NCBI GenBank assembly: GCA_002110485.1
Contig: MOWL01000005.1
Span: 372,001 to 436,000 of the forward strand
Source of the DNA: Emergomyces orientalis
Lineage: Eukaryota; Ascomycota; Eurotiomycetes; Onygenales; Ajellomycetaceae
DNA length: 64,000 nucleotides
Direction of reading: 5' to 3'
The position numbers were made by a program, and so were the translations under genes. Positions 12,285 through 24,558 of the stretch are shown here, in pieces. Within the stretch, counting starts at the first letter, position 1; each line of letters starts with the position of its first letter. A model generated the notes under the pieces. That model was not told the DNA's origin. It saw only the letters and a program-made list of their open reading frames with translations, and did not search any database.

Positions 12285-12816
12285 GTTGAACTGGATGAGG
12301 AAACAGGAAGGAAAGGAAAGCCGTTAGACACTAGAAAGAAAGTCTATGAACACAGCTCGAAAGAAAAACTAGACAAGGAACGAACGGAGTGGCTGTTGTG
12401 CTGGAGAGAGGAGCAAAGGGTTAAAAGGGAAAAAAAAAAAATTGCAGTCAACAACAGCAAAGTGATAAAGTTTCCGTGGCAGAATTTCCAACCAATTACA
12501 AGCTACGAAATTTTCAGAGTGGAGATTTTAGAACGCTAGTCCACTTTGAGGTTAGATCCAAAGTGCGACCCTCAAACGGTGGCGCTTATTAGCCGTAATA
12601 TGCGCCCGTTTATAGCGTAAACATCACATAACTAATTCGCCCTCCTTCGTCATCGCCCAACGCGACTGCGCGTCTTCCCTTCCTCAACTCTTGTCTGTCT
12701 CTAATGGATGATATCTAGCGGCAGGTTTGTCGTAGGCTTGTCTCATTCCTTGACCGTGTGCATTTCACTCATAATTCTGGCTCTGGATATGCCGTTGTTT
12801 TCTCATATGCCCCACT
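12285..12816. promoter_or_regulatory. Divergent promoter of FKBP and REV1
   Basis: The 532 bases separate the start codons of two genes that point away from each other, so they must serve both. A purine-rich run lies near 12400-12442 and a CCAAT-like AACCAATTAC at about 12490. ATG codons at 12704 and 12708 open short frames ahead of REV1. Confidence 0.5.
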
Positions 12817-15800
12817 ATGGGCTCACGACTAGAATCAGGCTCTAATGCCGTTCGTAAGAGAATCGAGAACCGTGAGCAATATTTGTTCAGTCTACAGCTG
12901 TTTGTCTTTATTTTTCGTCCGCTAACCGGTTGCTGTAGATGTATTTGACAATGAAGATGGAGAAGAATATGAGGGGTCAAAATTCGGCGGTTTCGGCGAC
13001 TATTTCCGGCGCAAGAAGCTCAAGCTTCAGAACCTTGACTCGGAAGTCCGTGCTTCATCACCTCAAAACCCGCCTATATTCCGTGGTGTGGTAGCGCACG
13101 TTAACGGTTATACACAGCCTTCTCTGAACGATCTTCATCATTTGATCGTGAGCCACGGAGGAGGATTTCTTCAGTATTTGGATGGGAAAACTTCCGCCAC
13201 TCATATAATTGCAAGCGCTCTTACGCCAAAGAAGCGAGAAGAATTTCGCAAATATCGCATTGTGAAGCCGGGATGGGTCGTCGAAAGTGTTAAAGCTGGG
13301 CGCCTTTTGCCATGGGATGGATTTAGGGTGCTAGATGAAGGACAGTCACAAAAAGTACTCATGTTTGGAGGTGATGGCCAAGTGCAAAGCCAGGTCAACG
13401 CCCAAAGTCGAAGCTACCGGGACCAAACAGATAAGAGTTGGTACACATCACAAATAAAACCTAAATCTACAGATAACGACGAGCAGATGGGAATTACTGG
13501 CGCTATATCCCCATCACAGAGCAGAAATGCAGATGCACTTCGGTCCCCATCACGCAACGAAACGCAACTACATTACCCCGATGCTGCGGTGGCCACACCA
13601 TCCGCTCTTGACGGCAGCATCCTTGATCATGAAATCTCTGGTTCCGATTCTCCTGAGAAATCGGAAAATCTTGAACCTCCACTTGAACCCCAAATCTCTG
13701 AACTGGTTACGCTTCCCGAGCCCGTTTCCGACAAACAGAAATCAAGTGACGCCCATTCTTTAATGACTCCAGAGGAATACAACGCACAACTTCTTTCAGC
13801 TCCTCATATGCGAAACTCAAGTGTCGTTAATCCTGAGTTCATTCAACAGTTCTACCGTGAATCCCGTCTCCATCACCTCTCTACGTGGAAAGCTGAACTC
13901 AAGGCCCAACTCCTGAGCGTTGCCCAGGAGAAACGCTCGTCGCGACGAGCGACAAAACTCCATGTTACTGGAGCACGGAGATACGTTCTGCACGTCGATT
14001 TCGACAGCTTTTTTGCTGCCGTGTCTGTACGAAAACATCCCGAACTAGCTGATCAACCCGTCGCTATCGCACACGGCACTGGTCCCGGGTCCGAGATTGC
14101 AAGCTGTAATTATCCGGCACGCTCCTTCGGAATCAAAAACGGGATGTGGATGAAAGGGGCCCTGCAAATGTGCCCCAACTTGAAAGTTCTTCCATATGAC
14201 TTCGCGGCGTACGAGGAGGCTAGCAGGAAATTTTATGATGTGATACTTTCAATCGATGGAATTGTTCAAAGCGTTAGCATTGATGAAGCTCTCGTCGATA
14301 TCACAGGTGTCTGTTTAGATGCTGGTGGTTCAGATGGTCGGGCCAGCTCGGAAGGCGCAATATGGCGGGAACAGGACAAAGCGGATGAGATAGCGCAGAA
14401 ACTGCGCGATTCTGTTAAAGAACAAACTGGTTGCAATATATCTGTGGGCATTGGCGGCAATGTGCTGCAGGCTAAGGTTGCATTAAGGAAAGCGAAGCCA
14501 GCTGGCCAATTTCAGCTGAAGCCGGATGCAGTCCTAGATTTCATAGGAACCCTCACTGTGAAAGATCTCCCTGGTGTAGCTCACAGTTTGGGTGCGAAAC
14601 TCGAAGAACTTGGCGTCACTTTCGTGAAAGATATCCGTGAACTTAGCAGGGAAAAATTGATATCTAGTCTGGGACCCAAGACTGGTGCCAAACTGTGGGA
14701 TTTCGCTAGAGGAATCGACAATACAGAAGTGGGATTACAAGGTCCGCGAAAATCGGTATCTGCTGAGATTAACTGGGGTATTCGATTTGTCAATCAAGCA
14801 CAAGCGGAAGAATTCGTCCAAAGTTTATGCGATGAACTCCGTCGGAGACTCGTTGAAAATCTCGTCAAAGGAAAGCAGCTGACCATGCGGATTATGAAAA
14901 GATCTGCCGACGCTCCTTTGGAACCTGTTAAACATCTTGGGCATGGCAAGTGCGACACGTTCAACAAAAGTGTTAGCTTAGGGGTAGCTACTAATGCTAG
15001 CGATGTTATTGGACGGGAGGCAATTTCAATTTTAAAAGGATTCAAATTCTCCCCTGGTGACTTGCGGGGCCTTGGAGTTCAAATGACAAAGCTAGAACCC
15101 GTTAAGCAAAATAATGCGAAAGAGTTGGAAGGTAGCCAGAGACAGATTAGTTTCAAACCAGCCAGTCCTACTCCACATCGCGAAACGCCGATAGATCCTG
15201 ATGAAATCAACACACCCCGAAAAGGGGACACGATGAGCGAATATTTACCGCAATCCCTCAAATCCGCCCCATCTTTAACTGATGCCACCCAGAAGCCACT
15301 GAATCTAACGGGAACCCAATTTATGATGCCAACACAGGTGGACCCCAAAGTGCTTGCAGAACTACCAATGGACATTCGATCCAAATTTGCTCCCAAACAG
15401 AAATTTATTCAGGGGGGCCAATTTCATGAGGGATCCCCGCCCACAGAATCGCCCTCTCTAGCTGCACAGCTGCCACCTCAGTCGCAACTCGACCCGGAAA
15501 TGCTTGCTGAATTACCTGAGGATGTTCGAGCGGAAGTATTGGGGTACTATAAACAACCACCAAGCTCTCGTCCAGAATCACCCCAATTTGGCACTCCACG
15601 GCATAACAGACCTGCAAAAGCTACCAAGAAATCCATCACTCCAACAAAATCACGAGCCGGACGAGGACGTGGACGGCCTTCTAACAAACTGGTAGGGAAT
15701 AGCACGCTCATGCAATCTAGTTTCATTCTTACACGACCTTCTGCTGCCCCAACCTCCGTACAAGAACCAGTAGACGCGCCTAGCTCACCGCCAACCGAAA

Positions 15801-16366
15801 CTGACGGCATATCTGCAGACTTTCTTGCTGCCTTGCCGGATGATATACGTAGGGAGGTACTCGAGGAGCACAAACGTTCACGCCTCCAAAAACGAGCTGG
15901 TCTCAATCTGCCTCCACCCACCCGAAGATCTCTCTTCATCAAACCAACCACGCGGGTACCGGAGCAAAAGACGATTAGCCTCCCTCCTCGTCCGGAAAAG
16001 CCTACATTTACATCTAAGAAACTCTCGTCTCTTCCGGAGCTGCGCAATGCGTTGGATGAGTGGTACGGAGCTTTTGAGACTGAACCCCCATTTGAGGAAG
16101 ATGTAGCCGCACTCGCGAAGTATTTGAAGCGCGTGGTGCTTGAGGAGAAGGACATTGCGAAGTCGGTTGCCGTGGTTGGGTGGCTAGCATGGTTGATAGG
16201 GTCCTCGACCTCTGAAGACATTCAGCCAGATCAAGGTGGAAGTTCACCAGAGGTGGGTAAGAATATAGAGGCGAGAGAGGCTTGGGTTGAGGCATTACGT
16301 AGTCTTCGCGATAATATTAGCGATGCTGTCCAGGAAAGAGGTTTACCTCCTGTTGAATTCACTTGA
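12817..16366 (+). CDS. REV1: DNA repair protein REV1 (Y-family deoxycytidyl transferase)
   Basis: Translesion synthesis polymerase that inserts dCMP opposite abasic sites and scaffolds Pol zeta. Exons 12817-12871 and 12939-16366, about 1160 residues; the 67-nt intron has a GCTAAC branch site and the join is in phase. The spliced N-terminus reads MGSRLESGSNAVRKRIEN followed by the conserved FGGFGDYFRRKKLKLQNLD. A BRCT domain spans about residues 63-150 (RGVVAHVNGYTQPS, PGWVVESVKAGRLLPW). The polymerase core has catalytic acidic residues in HVDFDSFFAAVSVR (Asp372) and SIDEALVDIT (Asp467, Glu468). Three ubiquitin-binding-like motifs follow: VLAELPMDIR (about 821), MLAELPEDVRAEVL (873) and FLAALPDDIRREVL (980). 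The C-terminal REV1 domain starts near 1052. It is a complete gene. Confidence 0.95.
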
Positions 16367-19259
16367 ACGAAGGTCCGTTTAGCTGTTATCTTTGGATAGT
16401 TTCTGGATGAAATTTTTCTTTTTCTTTTTATCTCCTCTTGTGCTCTAGCTAAACGCGACAAATCCATACAAACAACTATAGAAAACTTGAAACGTCTTTT
16501 TGAAACGCATCCGTTCTCTGCCAGTGTTCAAAATCAACCCTCTTCGCGATTCTAAGAAAAGGGGCAGGAAAAAGCCGGAACAACAAACGGAAACTGCCTA
16601 AAACGGGAAGGCCTCATTTTTCGCAGCTTTGCCCGCCCGTGCTTCCAGGAAACCAAATCCCCCCTCAAAAAGTGCCTACTTCTCTCTGTCGATACAAAGA
16701 TCGACGGGAATGACGCGCTAGGCAAAGAAGCAAGGTTTTGTGGATGTCAATATGCTCCGTATGCTACCGGTTTCCATTAGTACCGGCTTTCAAAGCCAGG
16801 TTCTTCGATGTCGAAGGTGGATTTACCCTTCCATGGCCACTATAAATCTTTCGCCTGTAGCCCATGCGCGGGACTTATTCAGAATATAACAAGTTTTGTA
16901 TGTCTTCCCGTTTATCAATAGGAGTTGAGTTTTCTATTAGGATCTTATCTGCATAATTGAGCGTTCTTGTCCCACAAAGGCAGAAGGCACTGGAAATGCC
17001 GAGAGGAGGGCGATCGATGTTCTCATGATATAGAATGGCACACCCCCTCGATCACAGGACAAAGAAAAAGGCTGATACTTTGTCAAAAGTAGGGGGCATA
17101 TGAATGGCTACTTCTCTATCCTACCGACACTACTTACCACACAAATATATTATTTACTTATATAGTTCAGAATAGAATTGGAATGAATTTACTTTATACG
17201 GGTGGAATGAGTATAGAAGCAGGCAATATTCGAATCACAAAATGGATTCATATGCCAGTACGGAGTGCTTAGTGCCTTTACGGATGCAGAAGTCAAAAGG
17301 ATCTATCAGTCGTCGATCAATCCCCCTGGGAAATCGCTCTAAATAAAAATTTCCGATTAGTTCCCGTCAACTATCTTTTCTCGATTTCGGTAACTTAACC
17401 TCCATTTAAGTCCACCACCCGCTCAGATACTTAAATATCGCATCCCCATCATCAGCTTAGACTTGGGTTGTCTTCAACAATGAGCCGTGGTCAACCTTTA
17501 CATCCAAGCAGAGATTGACATCACGACCCCAAATCCCGCGAGATCCAGCTATAGTTCATTTCATTGTAACCGTGAGATGGGCTCCAGCAGAGGGTTGAGC
17601 TCGAAATACGGATGAAGCCCTTGCTAGGGTGCCCTCATACTCGGCATAAAGGTCGATCCGTTTAGAACTAATCTTCGGTTTTTAGGTAATGTCAATTGAT
17701 GCGCTTATTGATTCGAATTGAGTTGGCAGATCCTGCAATGCAACAACCGACAATAGCCATCCAGGTCGGTTGAGGTAGTTTGATCGATTTATCCAGCACT
17801 CTGCTCTGCCCTTGAGCTCCAGCACTTGCCTGGCTCGGACTTACATCGTCAAGTATCCTTGTCATAGGACAACCGAATGAAACTTGTCTGCGCTCTGGCG
17901 ACCAACACCGGAACTAGTACCGCAGGTGCGGTAAGAAATCCATACTCTGGATTCGTGCGCAGATCCGTGGTAACATGAGCAAAGTGGCCACGATGTAATT
18001 CCACTCGCAGACGGTGGAATCCAAAAATATGACAGAAATTCCGTCAATAACTACCGGTATGTCATCCCAGAGGTTCAAACTCAGGGCACATCCACCCGCA
18101 CTATCGGTTTCGAATATGAGGTAAACTAGACGGCGGTTAACCCCTTTTCTGTAACTTATCTGAAGACCCTGAGCTTCTCCCTCCTGCATTCGGAGTGTTT
18201 TCTGAAAGTCAAAAATTGGAAGCAATGGGACGCGGTTTCAATGCTCATATGGGGGGTATCCACGCTTCAAGGCACGACGCATTGTCGATTTTCCAAGTTT
18301 ATCAGCTCCACCATCAAGTGCCAGGACTTAAAGGCAACTGACAAAGAGCCACTAACCCCATGCACATCGTAGGGCGTGGAAGCCGGAGTATTGAATATTC
18401 ATCCGGCTCCAGATGCGTCTTCCTCCCTTCCCTCTCTCCGCTGCAATGTCCGTGTTCCCGCGCGAACGATACGCCAGCAGGATAGTGCGCTGTTTGTGAA
18501 ATTGGGCAACAAAATGGGGAAATGTGGGCTAGCCAGCTCCTGACGTGAGAGAAATGATAAATGATCACAGGGCAAGTGGGAACATTGAGATCAAGGCAAT
18601 ATTCGTCAGAAGCTCACCATACTGCACCTATAAAACCACTACCAGTGATGATCGCTTCGGCATATGTAAGGGTATAGGAAACTCAGAACGCTGAAGGATC
18701 CCGTTAACTCCGCTGAGCTCCGCAACCTCCAACCTGACGCACGACAGAGCCTTGACAGTGGGCGAAGAGCTTTCTCTAAGAAGGGGCTGCAACACGAATT
18801 CCCCTCCTTTATGAGAGCCGTTGTTCTCTCACTACGCGGGGTCATCCTTCCAGTGGACAGCATCCAACTGCGAGTGCGGCACTTTCCGTCTACGAAACAG
18901 AGTCCAGCGGAATGAATTCCAGCGTTCGAGTTATGGGAACTGCTAGCACGCCTACTGCCATCGGGCTAGGGTCGCTTGGCAGGCAGGTTTATGGGGGGAA
19001 GAGTTGCAAGAACCAAAGCCATTTTTGTAGGGGAATGAGCTAGAATGGCAGATAGCGCCTTTTTGTGACCCACAAGACAATCACAGGGCGGAGAAACTTA
19101 GAAGTGATCACAGTGGAGGGGGGAAATGCTTGCATTTCAGCCCCCGAATTTGGCGGGGCAAACGCAGCGTGAGCCATTTCGAGGGGATTGTTGACGACCT
19201 CTCTGTATTCATCGTCGGTGACAATATAAAGCTACCCCTGATGGTATTTTGGAGATAGC

Positions 19260-19266
19260 TATAAAG
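19260..19266 (+). promoter_or_regulatory. TATA-like box upstream of DJ-1-like gene
   Basis: TATAAAG lies about 330 bases before the start codon, and about 125 bases before a predicted leader intron. A pyrimidine-rich stretch follows at 19272-19295. AGGGG/CCCCT stress-element-like motifs occur near 19029, 19113, 19181 and 19235. Confidence 0.35.
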
Positions 19267-19386
19267 AGCAATTATTTCCTCACCTCTACCAGCGCTTTCG
19301 AAACTCAATCAACAGAATTGAATTTCTCGGCATCGGTCTTCAGGTTCTATAAGAACGATATTGAACGTATATATCTATTTCCTTAA

Positions 19387-19588
19387 GTGAGTTTGACAGG
19401 TGGTTTTAGTCAATTGCTGTCGTTTCTGTTTCATACGAGCTTTGTTCGTTAACTACAGACTATGCTGTCCTCCTAATTCACCATCGTCGCCGTTTGATAT
19501 CGCACGCCTTGAACGTCTGATATTGAGCTTGGCGGCTTCGTTTTCCCTTTTCTGATATATCATACTAATCCCTTCGTTTCTTTTGCAG
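19387..19588 (+). other. Predicted intron in the 5' leader of the DJ-1-like gene
   Basis: A consensus donor GTGAGT at 19387 and an acceptor TTTCTTTTGCAG ending at 19588, with an ACTAAT branch-like site at 19564, frame a 202-nt intron that ends eight bases before the start codon. Removing it would leave a leader without long obstacles. This is read from splice signals only. Confidence 0.45.
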
Positions 19589-19596
19589 TCGTCAGC

Positions 19597-20403
19597 ATGG
19601 CAGCGAATGAATCAGGTAAGGAACCAGTTCTCTAAGCAGCTGCATCATTAAAAAATTAAATTAAATTAAATTAAATCAAATCTCACCCCTGTGTATAAAC
19701 CCGTATCGAAATCCTACTGACATACCTCTCGCTTCCAGCCCCCGTGCATTATGCCATGCTACTTTACCCAGGGTTCCAAGCTCTGGATGCTTTCGGCCCT
19801 CTCGACATCCTCAACATCGTAGCTCTGGAGAAAGAGATAAAACTCTCACTTATCGGACCGACCATGGACTCCGTCAGCACAAAATCGCCGATCCCAAACA
19901 CATATTCCACCAACTCAACTTCATACCAATCCGTGGTCCCAACACATACCTATGACGCTCCACCGGAGAAAATCGACGTCATGATCATCCCCGGGGGAAT
20001 AGGCTCCAGGCACGAAACCATTAAGCCTACCGTCAAATTCTTGGCGGAGAGATACCCCCACGTTCGCTATTTGCTTACAATCTGCACCGGGTCATATGTG
20101 GCTGCACAGTCAGGTGTCCTTGATGGTAAGAAGGCGACAACGAATAAAATTAGGTACGATGCCGTAGTGGCGAAAGCACCGAAAGTGAACTGGGAGCGTC
20201 ACGCGCGATGGGTTGTGGATGGGAATATTTGGACATCCTCTGGTGTTAGCGCGGGGATGGATCAGATGTTGGCATTCGTGCAGGAGATCTATGGGAGGGA
20301 TCTGGCAGTGAAGGTTGCGACAATCATAGAGTACCAGTGGCATGAAGATTCGACGGTGGATCCATTTGCGGACTCACCCTTGGTTAAGAAATTTGAGTAC
20401 TGA
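19597..20403 (+). CDS. DJ-1/PfpI (GATase1-like) family protein
   Basis: Member of the DJ-1/ThiJ/PfpI superfamily, whose members include glyoxalase-like, chaperone-like and isonitrile hydratase enzymes; the substrate here is not known. Exons 19597-19615 and 19739-20403, about 227 residues; the join converts codon 7 to Ala in phase. The fold markers are YAMLLYPGFQALDAFGPLDI at the N-terminus, the glycine-rich MIIPGGIGSRHE, and the nucleophile elbow LTICTGSYVAAQSG, with Cys122 as the catalytic residue. The C-terminal SSGVSAGMDQMLAFV matches the group that includes isonitrile hydratase. The first exon encodes only six full residues, so the protein starts close to the domain and is likely cytosolic. 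The upstream intron and promoter signs are listed separately. Confidence 0.88.
19656..19675. repeat. (TTAAA)4 short tandem repeat in intron
   Basis: Four perfect copies of TTAAA lie inside intron 1 of the DJ-1-like gene, with a degenerate fifth copy (TCAAA) after them. It is a small A/T microsatellite with no apparent role. Confidence 0.8.
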
Positions 20404-21643
20404 GCCGGCTAGGTTTCCGCGGCGGAAGGAGGCAGCTGATATTTGATTTGGATCGAATAATATTTCAAGCCATGCTATTGAAGAATATATGCATTCTGCC
20501 AACGATCCGAGATCATTTTTGTAATATGAATCAAAAACCGGTGCCTTAGGACTCCCAAGGAATTCAAAAAATCTCCCCTCCACGTTAGATTTGAGATGAT
20601 GTGAGCTGATTTGAGGAGTATAATGACACATATAAGGCTAGGCAAGCTTCACAGCTCCTTACCAAGTCCAATTTTAGTTGATTTCGTGTTTTCTGCACTC
20701 ACACTATGTATGAATTGAACTCGGGCAATAGATGTCAAAGTTTTGACATCTTCAGGTATTAATACACGGTAGCGAATCAGCAAACACCGGGCCAACACGT
20801 TTGTTTGCGGCTCCCATGAAGGAGATATCAAAATTTGCCTTCGTGGCATGTTTTAGCAATAATATCTTATGGGCGAAAAACTGACCGGAGAGAACATGGC
20901 TCTCGTCATCACTGGGCGGTTAAATAAGGATCCAACGGCCAAATCAGGAGGTGAATACAGGGTAAATTCTTACCTAGGTAGAACTGAAGCCAATGAGTAC
21001 CAAATTTACATACAGCGTTTTAGTCGAGGCTTGGTCTCGCTACGGCCCACTCCGCTGCTTTTATGACGTAAGAAGTTCTAGAATTTTGGCCTGTGCACAC
21101 TTTCAATTCCGATTCTTCGCAAAAGCAAACCTTAAAACTTATATAAATTCAAGGTGGTGGGCCATTTTCAACATTCCATTCAGCCGTAGCTACATCCCTG
21201 GATCGAAGATATGGTGAGATGTTCATTCGTAACAAAATTCATATAATACGTGAATGAATCCCTTGACTAAATAAAAGTATCCGAGAATGCTGACGTTTAG
21301 AATCCAGGGGCTTGAACATGCTCGCTCTCTCAATCAAAGAGCAGGCAGGACGGAAACGAACCAACCCAATGCCAAAACACAAGAAGAAGCACCAACTATC
21401 TATGCTATGCGATAGCCAATAGGAAATGGTATCTGCCATCAAATCAAAACATCACTATATACATAAGAAGGCAGGGGAAAAAAAGGAAGAAGTGAACAAA
21501 GAAGTTCAAAAGCGGGTATAACGGACTGGTCCCTGTATGCCGCATTTAACCGATAACTCCATCATAAAATCTAGCGCTCCCCGGATGAATCCTCGTTTTG
21601 GATAAGCGTGATATGCGTACTCTGCCCAGGCTGCATCACCATG
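20404..21643. other. Intergenic region between convergent DJ-1-like and aminotransferase genes
   Basis: This 1.24 kb is the shared 3' side of two convergent genes. Only short frames occur and none resembles a protein family. No RNA gene or repeat was seen. Confidence 0.55.
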
Positions 21644-23303
21644 CTAAACTGAATGGCCATTGGAGGTCGATGGCGACGGAGCAGACTTGCCTCTCACCAC
21701 TGCGTCAAAGGCGCTAGCAACATACTTGACATTTTTGGTGGTCACTGTAAATTGAGAACCAAGCCGAAACAGTTAGCCGGATTTCGTTCGTCGTTATTCC
21801 CTTGGCAGAAATCAAAACACCGAAAACAAAAGAAAAGAAAAGAAAAGAATGTAAAAAGAACAGAACTCACATCCGGAAATCGACGCTCTTCCCGAGTCAA
21901 GCATGTAGATATGATAGTCATCCCTCAGGGATTTAATTTGCTCCTTCGTCAGACCAGTATACGAGAACATGCCGATTTGATTGATGATATGGTCCCAGTT
22001 GCCAGGGGTGCCTAGGCGGCGTAACTCGTCATACAGGGCGTGGCGCATGGCTTTTATCCTACTACTCATAATAGCCAGGTCTTGTTTCCATTCAGCAACG
22101 TTGGCGGGATCAGTGAGAACGACTGCGGCGACTCTTGAGCCTGTTCTTGCGTGTTAGTTATAAAAAATACCTTTCCTGCAAGAAAATGTGTTCATCCGAA
22201 AATTTAAAAGGGTAGAATGACTAATAGCATACCAAATGAAGGGGGTGTCGAAAACTCTCCCCTCTGCAACTCAATAAGTTGGCTCCTGGCCCTGCGAGCA
22301 GAATCCTCGTCATGGCACACAAGATGAAAAGCTCCAACCCGCTGTCCATAGAGTCCCAGGTTCTTGCTAAAGCTCTGGGCTACACACAGCTCCATTCCAC
22401 GAGAGACAAACTCCCTGACAGCCCAGGCATCATTATCGAGATCTCCCGACGCGAAACCCTGGTAAGCAGAGTCAAAGAATGGGAATATGCCCTTCCGCTG
22501 ACACAGAGAAGCGATCGCTTCCCATTGGGCTCTCGTTGGGTCAAGGCCGGTGGGGTTATGTGCACAGGCATGGAGCAAGATTATATCTCCCTTCTGGGCA
22601 CTTGTTTCTAGCGTTCGGATCATTCCATCAAAATCGAAGGATCGTGTTGGAGCATGGTAATATGGGTAGAGAACAGTCTTAATAGGGCTACCAGTAGAGC
22701 TCATCGCGACCAAGTCCCAAATCAAATGGTGATTTGCCCATGTTGGATCTGACATCCAAATTTTTCGCACCAGAGAGGCAGATGATGTTGATGATACCAA
22801 ACGAGGGAGATGCTCTTTAAGAAAACGGGCACCAAGATGGTTTGCGCCAGTTCCTGAAATCGTTTGCAAGCTGGCAATCCGACCTTTTGCAACAGGAGAG
22901 TTAGGGCCAAAGACCAGATCCCTTGCTGCGTCCACAAACGGCTGGTATCCCGGGATGGGAAGATATTCATGATCAAAAGTCGGATCTTCGCACACCAGTT
23001 TTTCAGCCTAGCTTTTCAAGTTAACACCATTCGTAAATATGGGAGCTTTTTTTGGGCTTGCCTGCATTTCTCATGCCTGCTCAATAATTAGAGGGCTTGA
23101 CCTAACCGTACCTTTTTCACAATATTTAACCTCCAGCTCTTGGCTTCATTGTCTCTATACACTCCGGCTCCAAGGCTGACCTTCTGTGGCATGGGATCGG
23201 CCGCAAATGTAGCCATGAGGGCAAATACCTCATCGTATGGAGGAACTTCCAAAGCGCTGAACTGGCTTTCTTGGGGTACAGGAGCCATATTCAGCGTGTT
23301 CAT
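21644..23303 (-). CDS. Aspartate aminotransferase (cytosolic type)
   Basis: PLP enzyme interconverting aspartate plus 2-oxoglutarate with oxaloacetate plus glutamate, used in amino acid synthesis and the malate-aspartate shuttle. Four exons in transcription order: 23303-23112, 23007-22233, 22140-21871 and 21744-21644, about 445 residues; every join keeps phase. Landmarks are VSLGAGVYRDNEAKSW, the substrate-binding segment TISGTGANHLGARFL, ACAHNPTGLDPT, and the PLP-binding lysine in QSFSKNLGLYGQRVGAF (Lys279). The C-terminal RIKAMRHALYDELRRLGTPG and MFSYTGLTKEQI are typical. The N-terminus lacks an Arg-rich presequence, which favours the cytosolic or peroxisomal form. The tail after the conserved AFDAVVRG adds about 15 Ser/Pro-rich residues. 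The gene is convergent with the DJ-1-like gene. Confidence 0.93.
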
Positions 23304-23413
23304 TGATATTGTTTGATTGTTGTTGAAATAGTCTGAGGTCTCAATCTTGTTACTTTCGGAAGTTTTGGAAATAGTGAAATGAATGAGGAGGGAAACACTT
23401 TGCCCGTGGTGTA

Positions 23414-23433
23414 TTTTTTTTTTTTTTTTTTTT
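23414..23433. repeat. Poly(T) tract (20 nt) upstream of aminotransferase
   Basis: Twenty consecutive T lie 110 bases upstream of the aminotransferase start (poly(A) on its coding strand). Tracts like this keep nucleosomes away in fungal promoters; that function is inferred from position. Confidence 0.8.
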
Positions 23434-24558
23434 CACGCCTGTCTGGGTCAGGACAGTACGGAAAAGTGGAGAGGGACAAAGATATATATTTTTTCTTAGT
23501 ATTTTTTTCCATTTCCCCCAAGGCCGATTTTGCCCCTGTTAACCAATTTTTGCTGGGTGCTGGGTGACAATAAACTCTCCAGCAGCGGGGCAAAACCCAC
23601 CCATATTTTTTTTTCCTTGGTCACACTGGAACCGCGTTCCGTACCTAAATTGCGACCAAGTTTAGACCAGCTCGATTCGCCTGTTGCTCCATGGGCCCCG
23701 GCGCGTGATCCCGTTAAGAAACATTATATTATGTGATGGGAGAATAATCTTCCCTAACTTCATATAGCAACATTAAGCAGCAAGCATGCAGGAGAGCTCT
23801 CTGAAACCGTATTATGTGGAAGAACGTGCCAGCTGGCACCTTGCAGAGAGTTTTCCATGGTTCTAGCTCTGTGCTGAAATTTGGGCTCCGTGTTTATTTT
23901 TAAAAACGAATCCGGCTATCTTCAAGAAACTCTATTTGCTACAGGCTGCGATTCCCGAGTATCAATCAGATTCAGCCCTGTTATTTTGCTTTTTCTTTTG
24001 CCCCGTATGTATCCACGATCCCCACCCGGGTGCGGCGACCATATCTCTCCCTAGTCAAAATATCATCTGGTAGTAATGTAACTATGCCTTTGGCGGGGGA
24101 AACGCATGGTGGTGCAACTTATCAGCGGTATTCAGCAGAAGAACACAACTCTGAGCTGCTTGTAACACCATTGAGCAGCAGCAACCATACTTGAAAGCTT
24201 TCGATAGCTAAGCGAATTGTTTCGAGGTAGCACTTCACATGCCCTCCCCTTGTGTGTAATTCTTCCCCACAATTCTCTGAGAATTGCAAAGGTCCCTGCA
24301 ATCAGGATGCAGTCTTCCCCGATTGTAGCAGGGTGGCAGAGGCAACACCCTTCGTATCTGAAAGAGGGCCGGCGAAGTGAACGGGGGAAAATAAAATCGC
24401 TTTTGTTAAATAACTCCCCAAGCAGAATATTGATCCGTTAATCTCGCTTCGTGTAAAATGCGATGCACTGCAGCGTCAATGTAGGGTTGATGCAAGACAG
24501 GTAGACCACATGCTTCCAGAGTTTCAAGCAAATTGCTCGAAAACGGTCATGCTTTACT

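Larger units (their letters stand above)
16367..19596. other. Long gene-poor region before the DJ-1-like gene
   Basis: The first few hundred bases are the REV1 3' region and the last few hundred the promoter of the DJ-1-like gene at 19597. In between I find only short frames (longest about 100 codons, minus strand 17914-18225) without recognisable family, no repeats and no RNA gene. A TATAAAA stands at 18629-18635 without a convincing gene behind it. Confidence 0.5.

Noticed and set aside
15547..16221. 224-codon minus-strand frame
   Set aside because: Lies entirely opposite the REV1 coding exon, in a region with conserved motifs on the plus strand; it is a frame shadow.
18629..18914. TATA box followed by a spliced-looking 61-residue ORF
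   Set aside because: Phase and splice signals allow it, but the ATG is only about 13 bases after the TATA box, so it would lie upstream of any normal transcription start.
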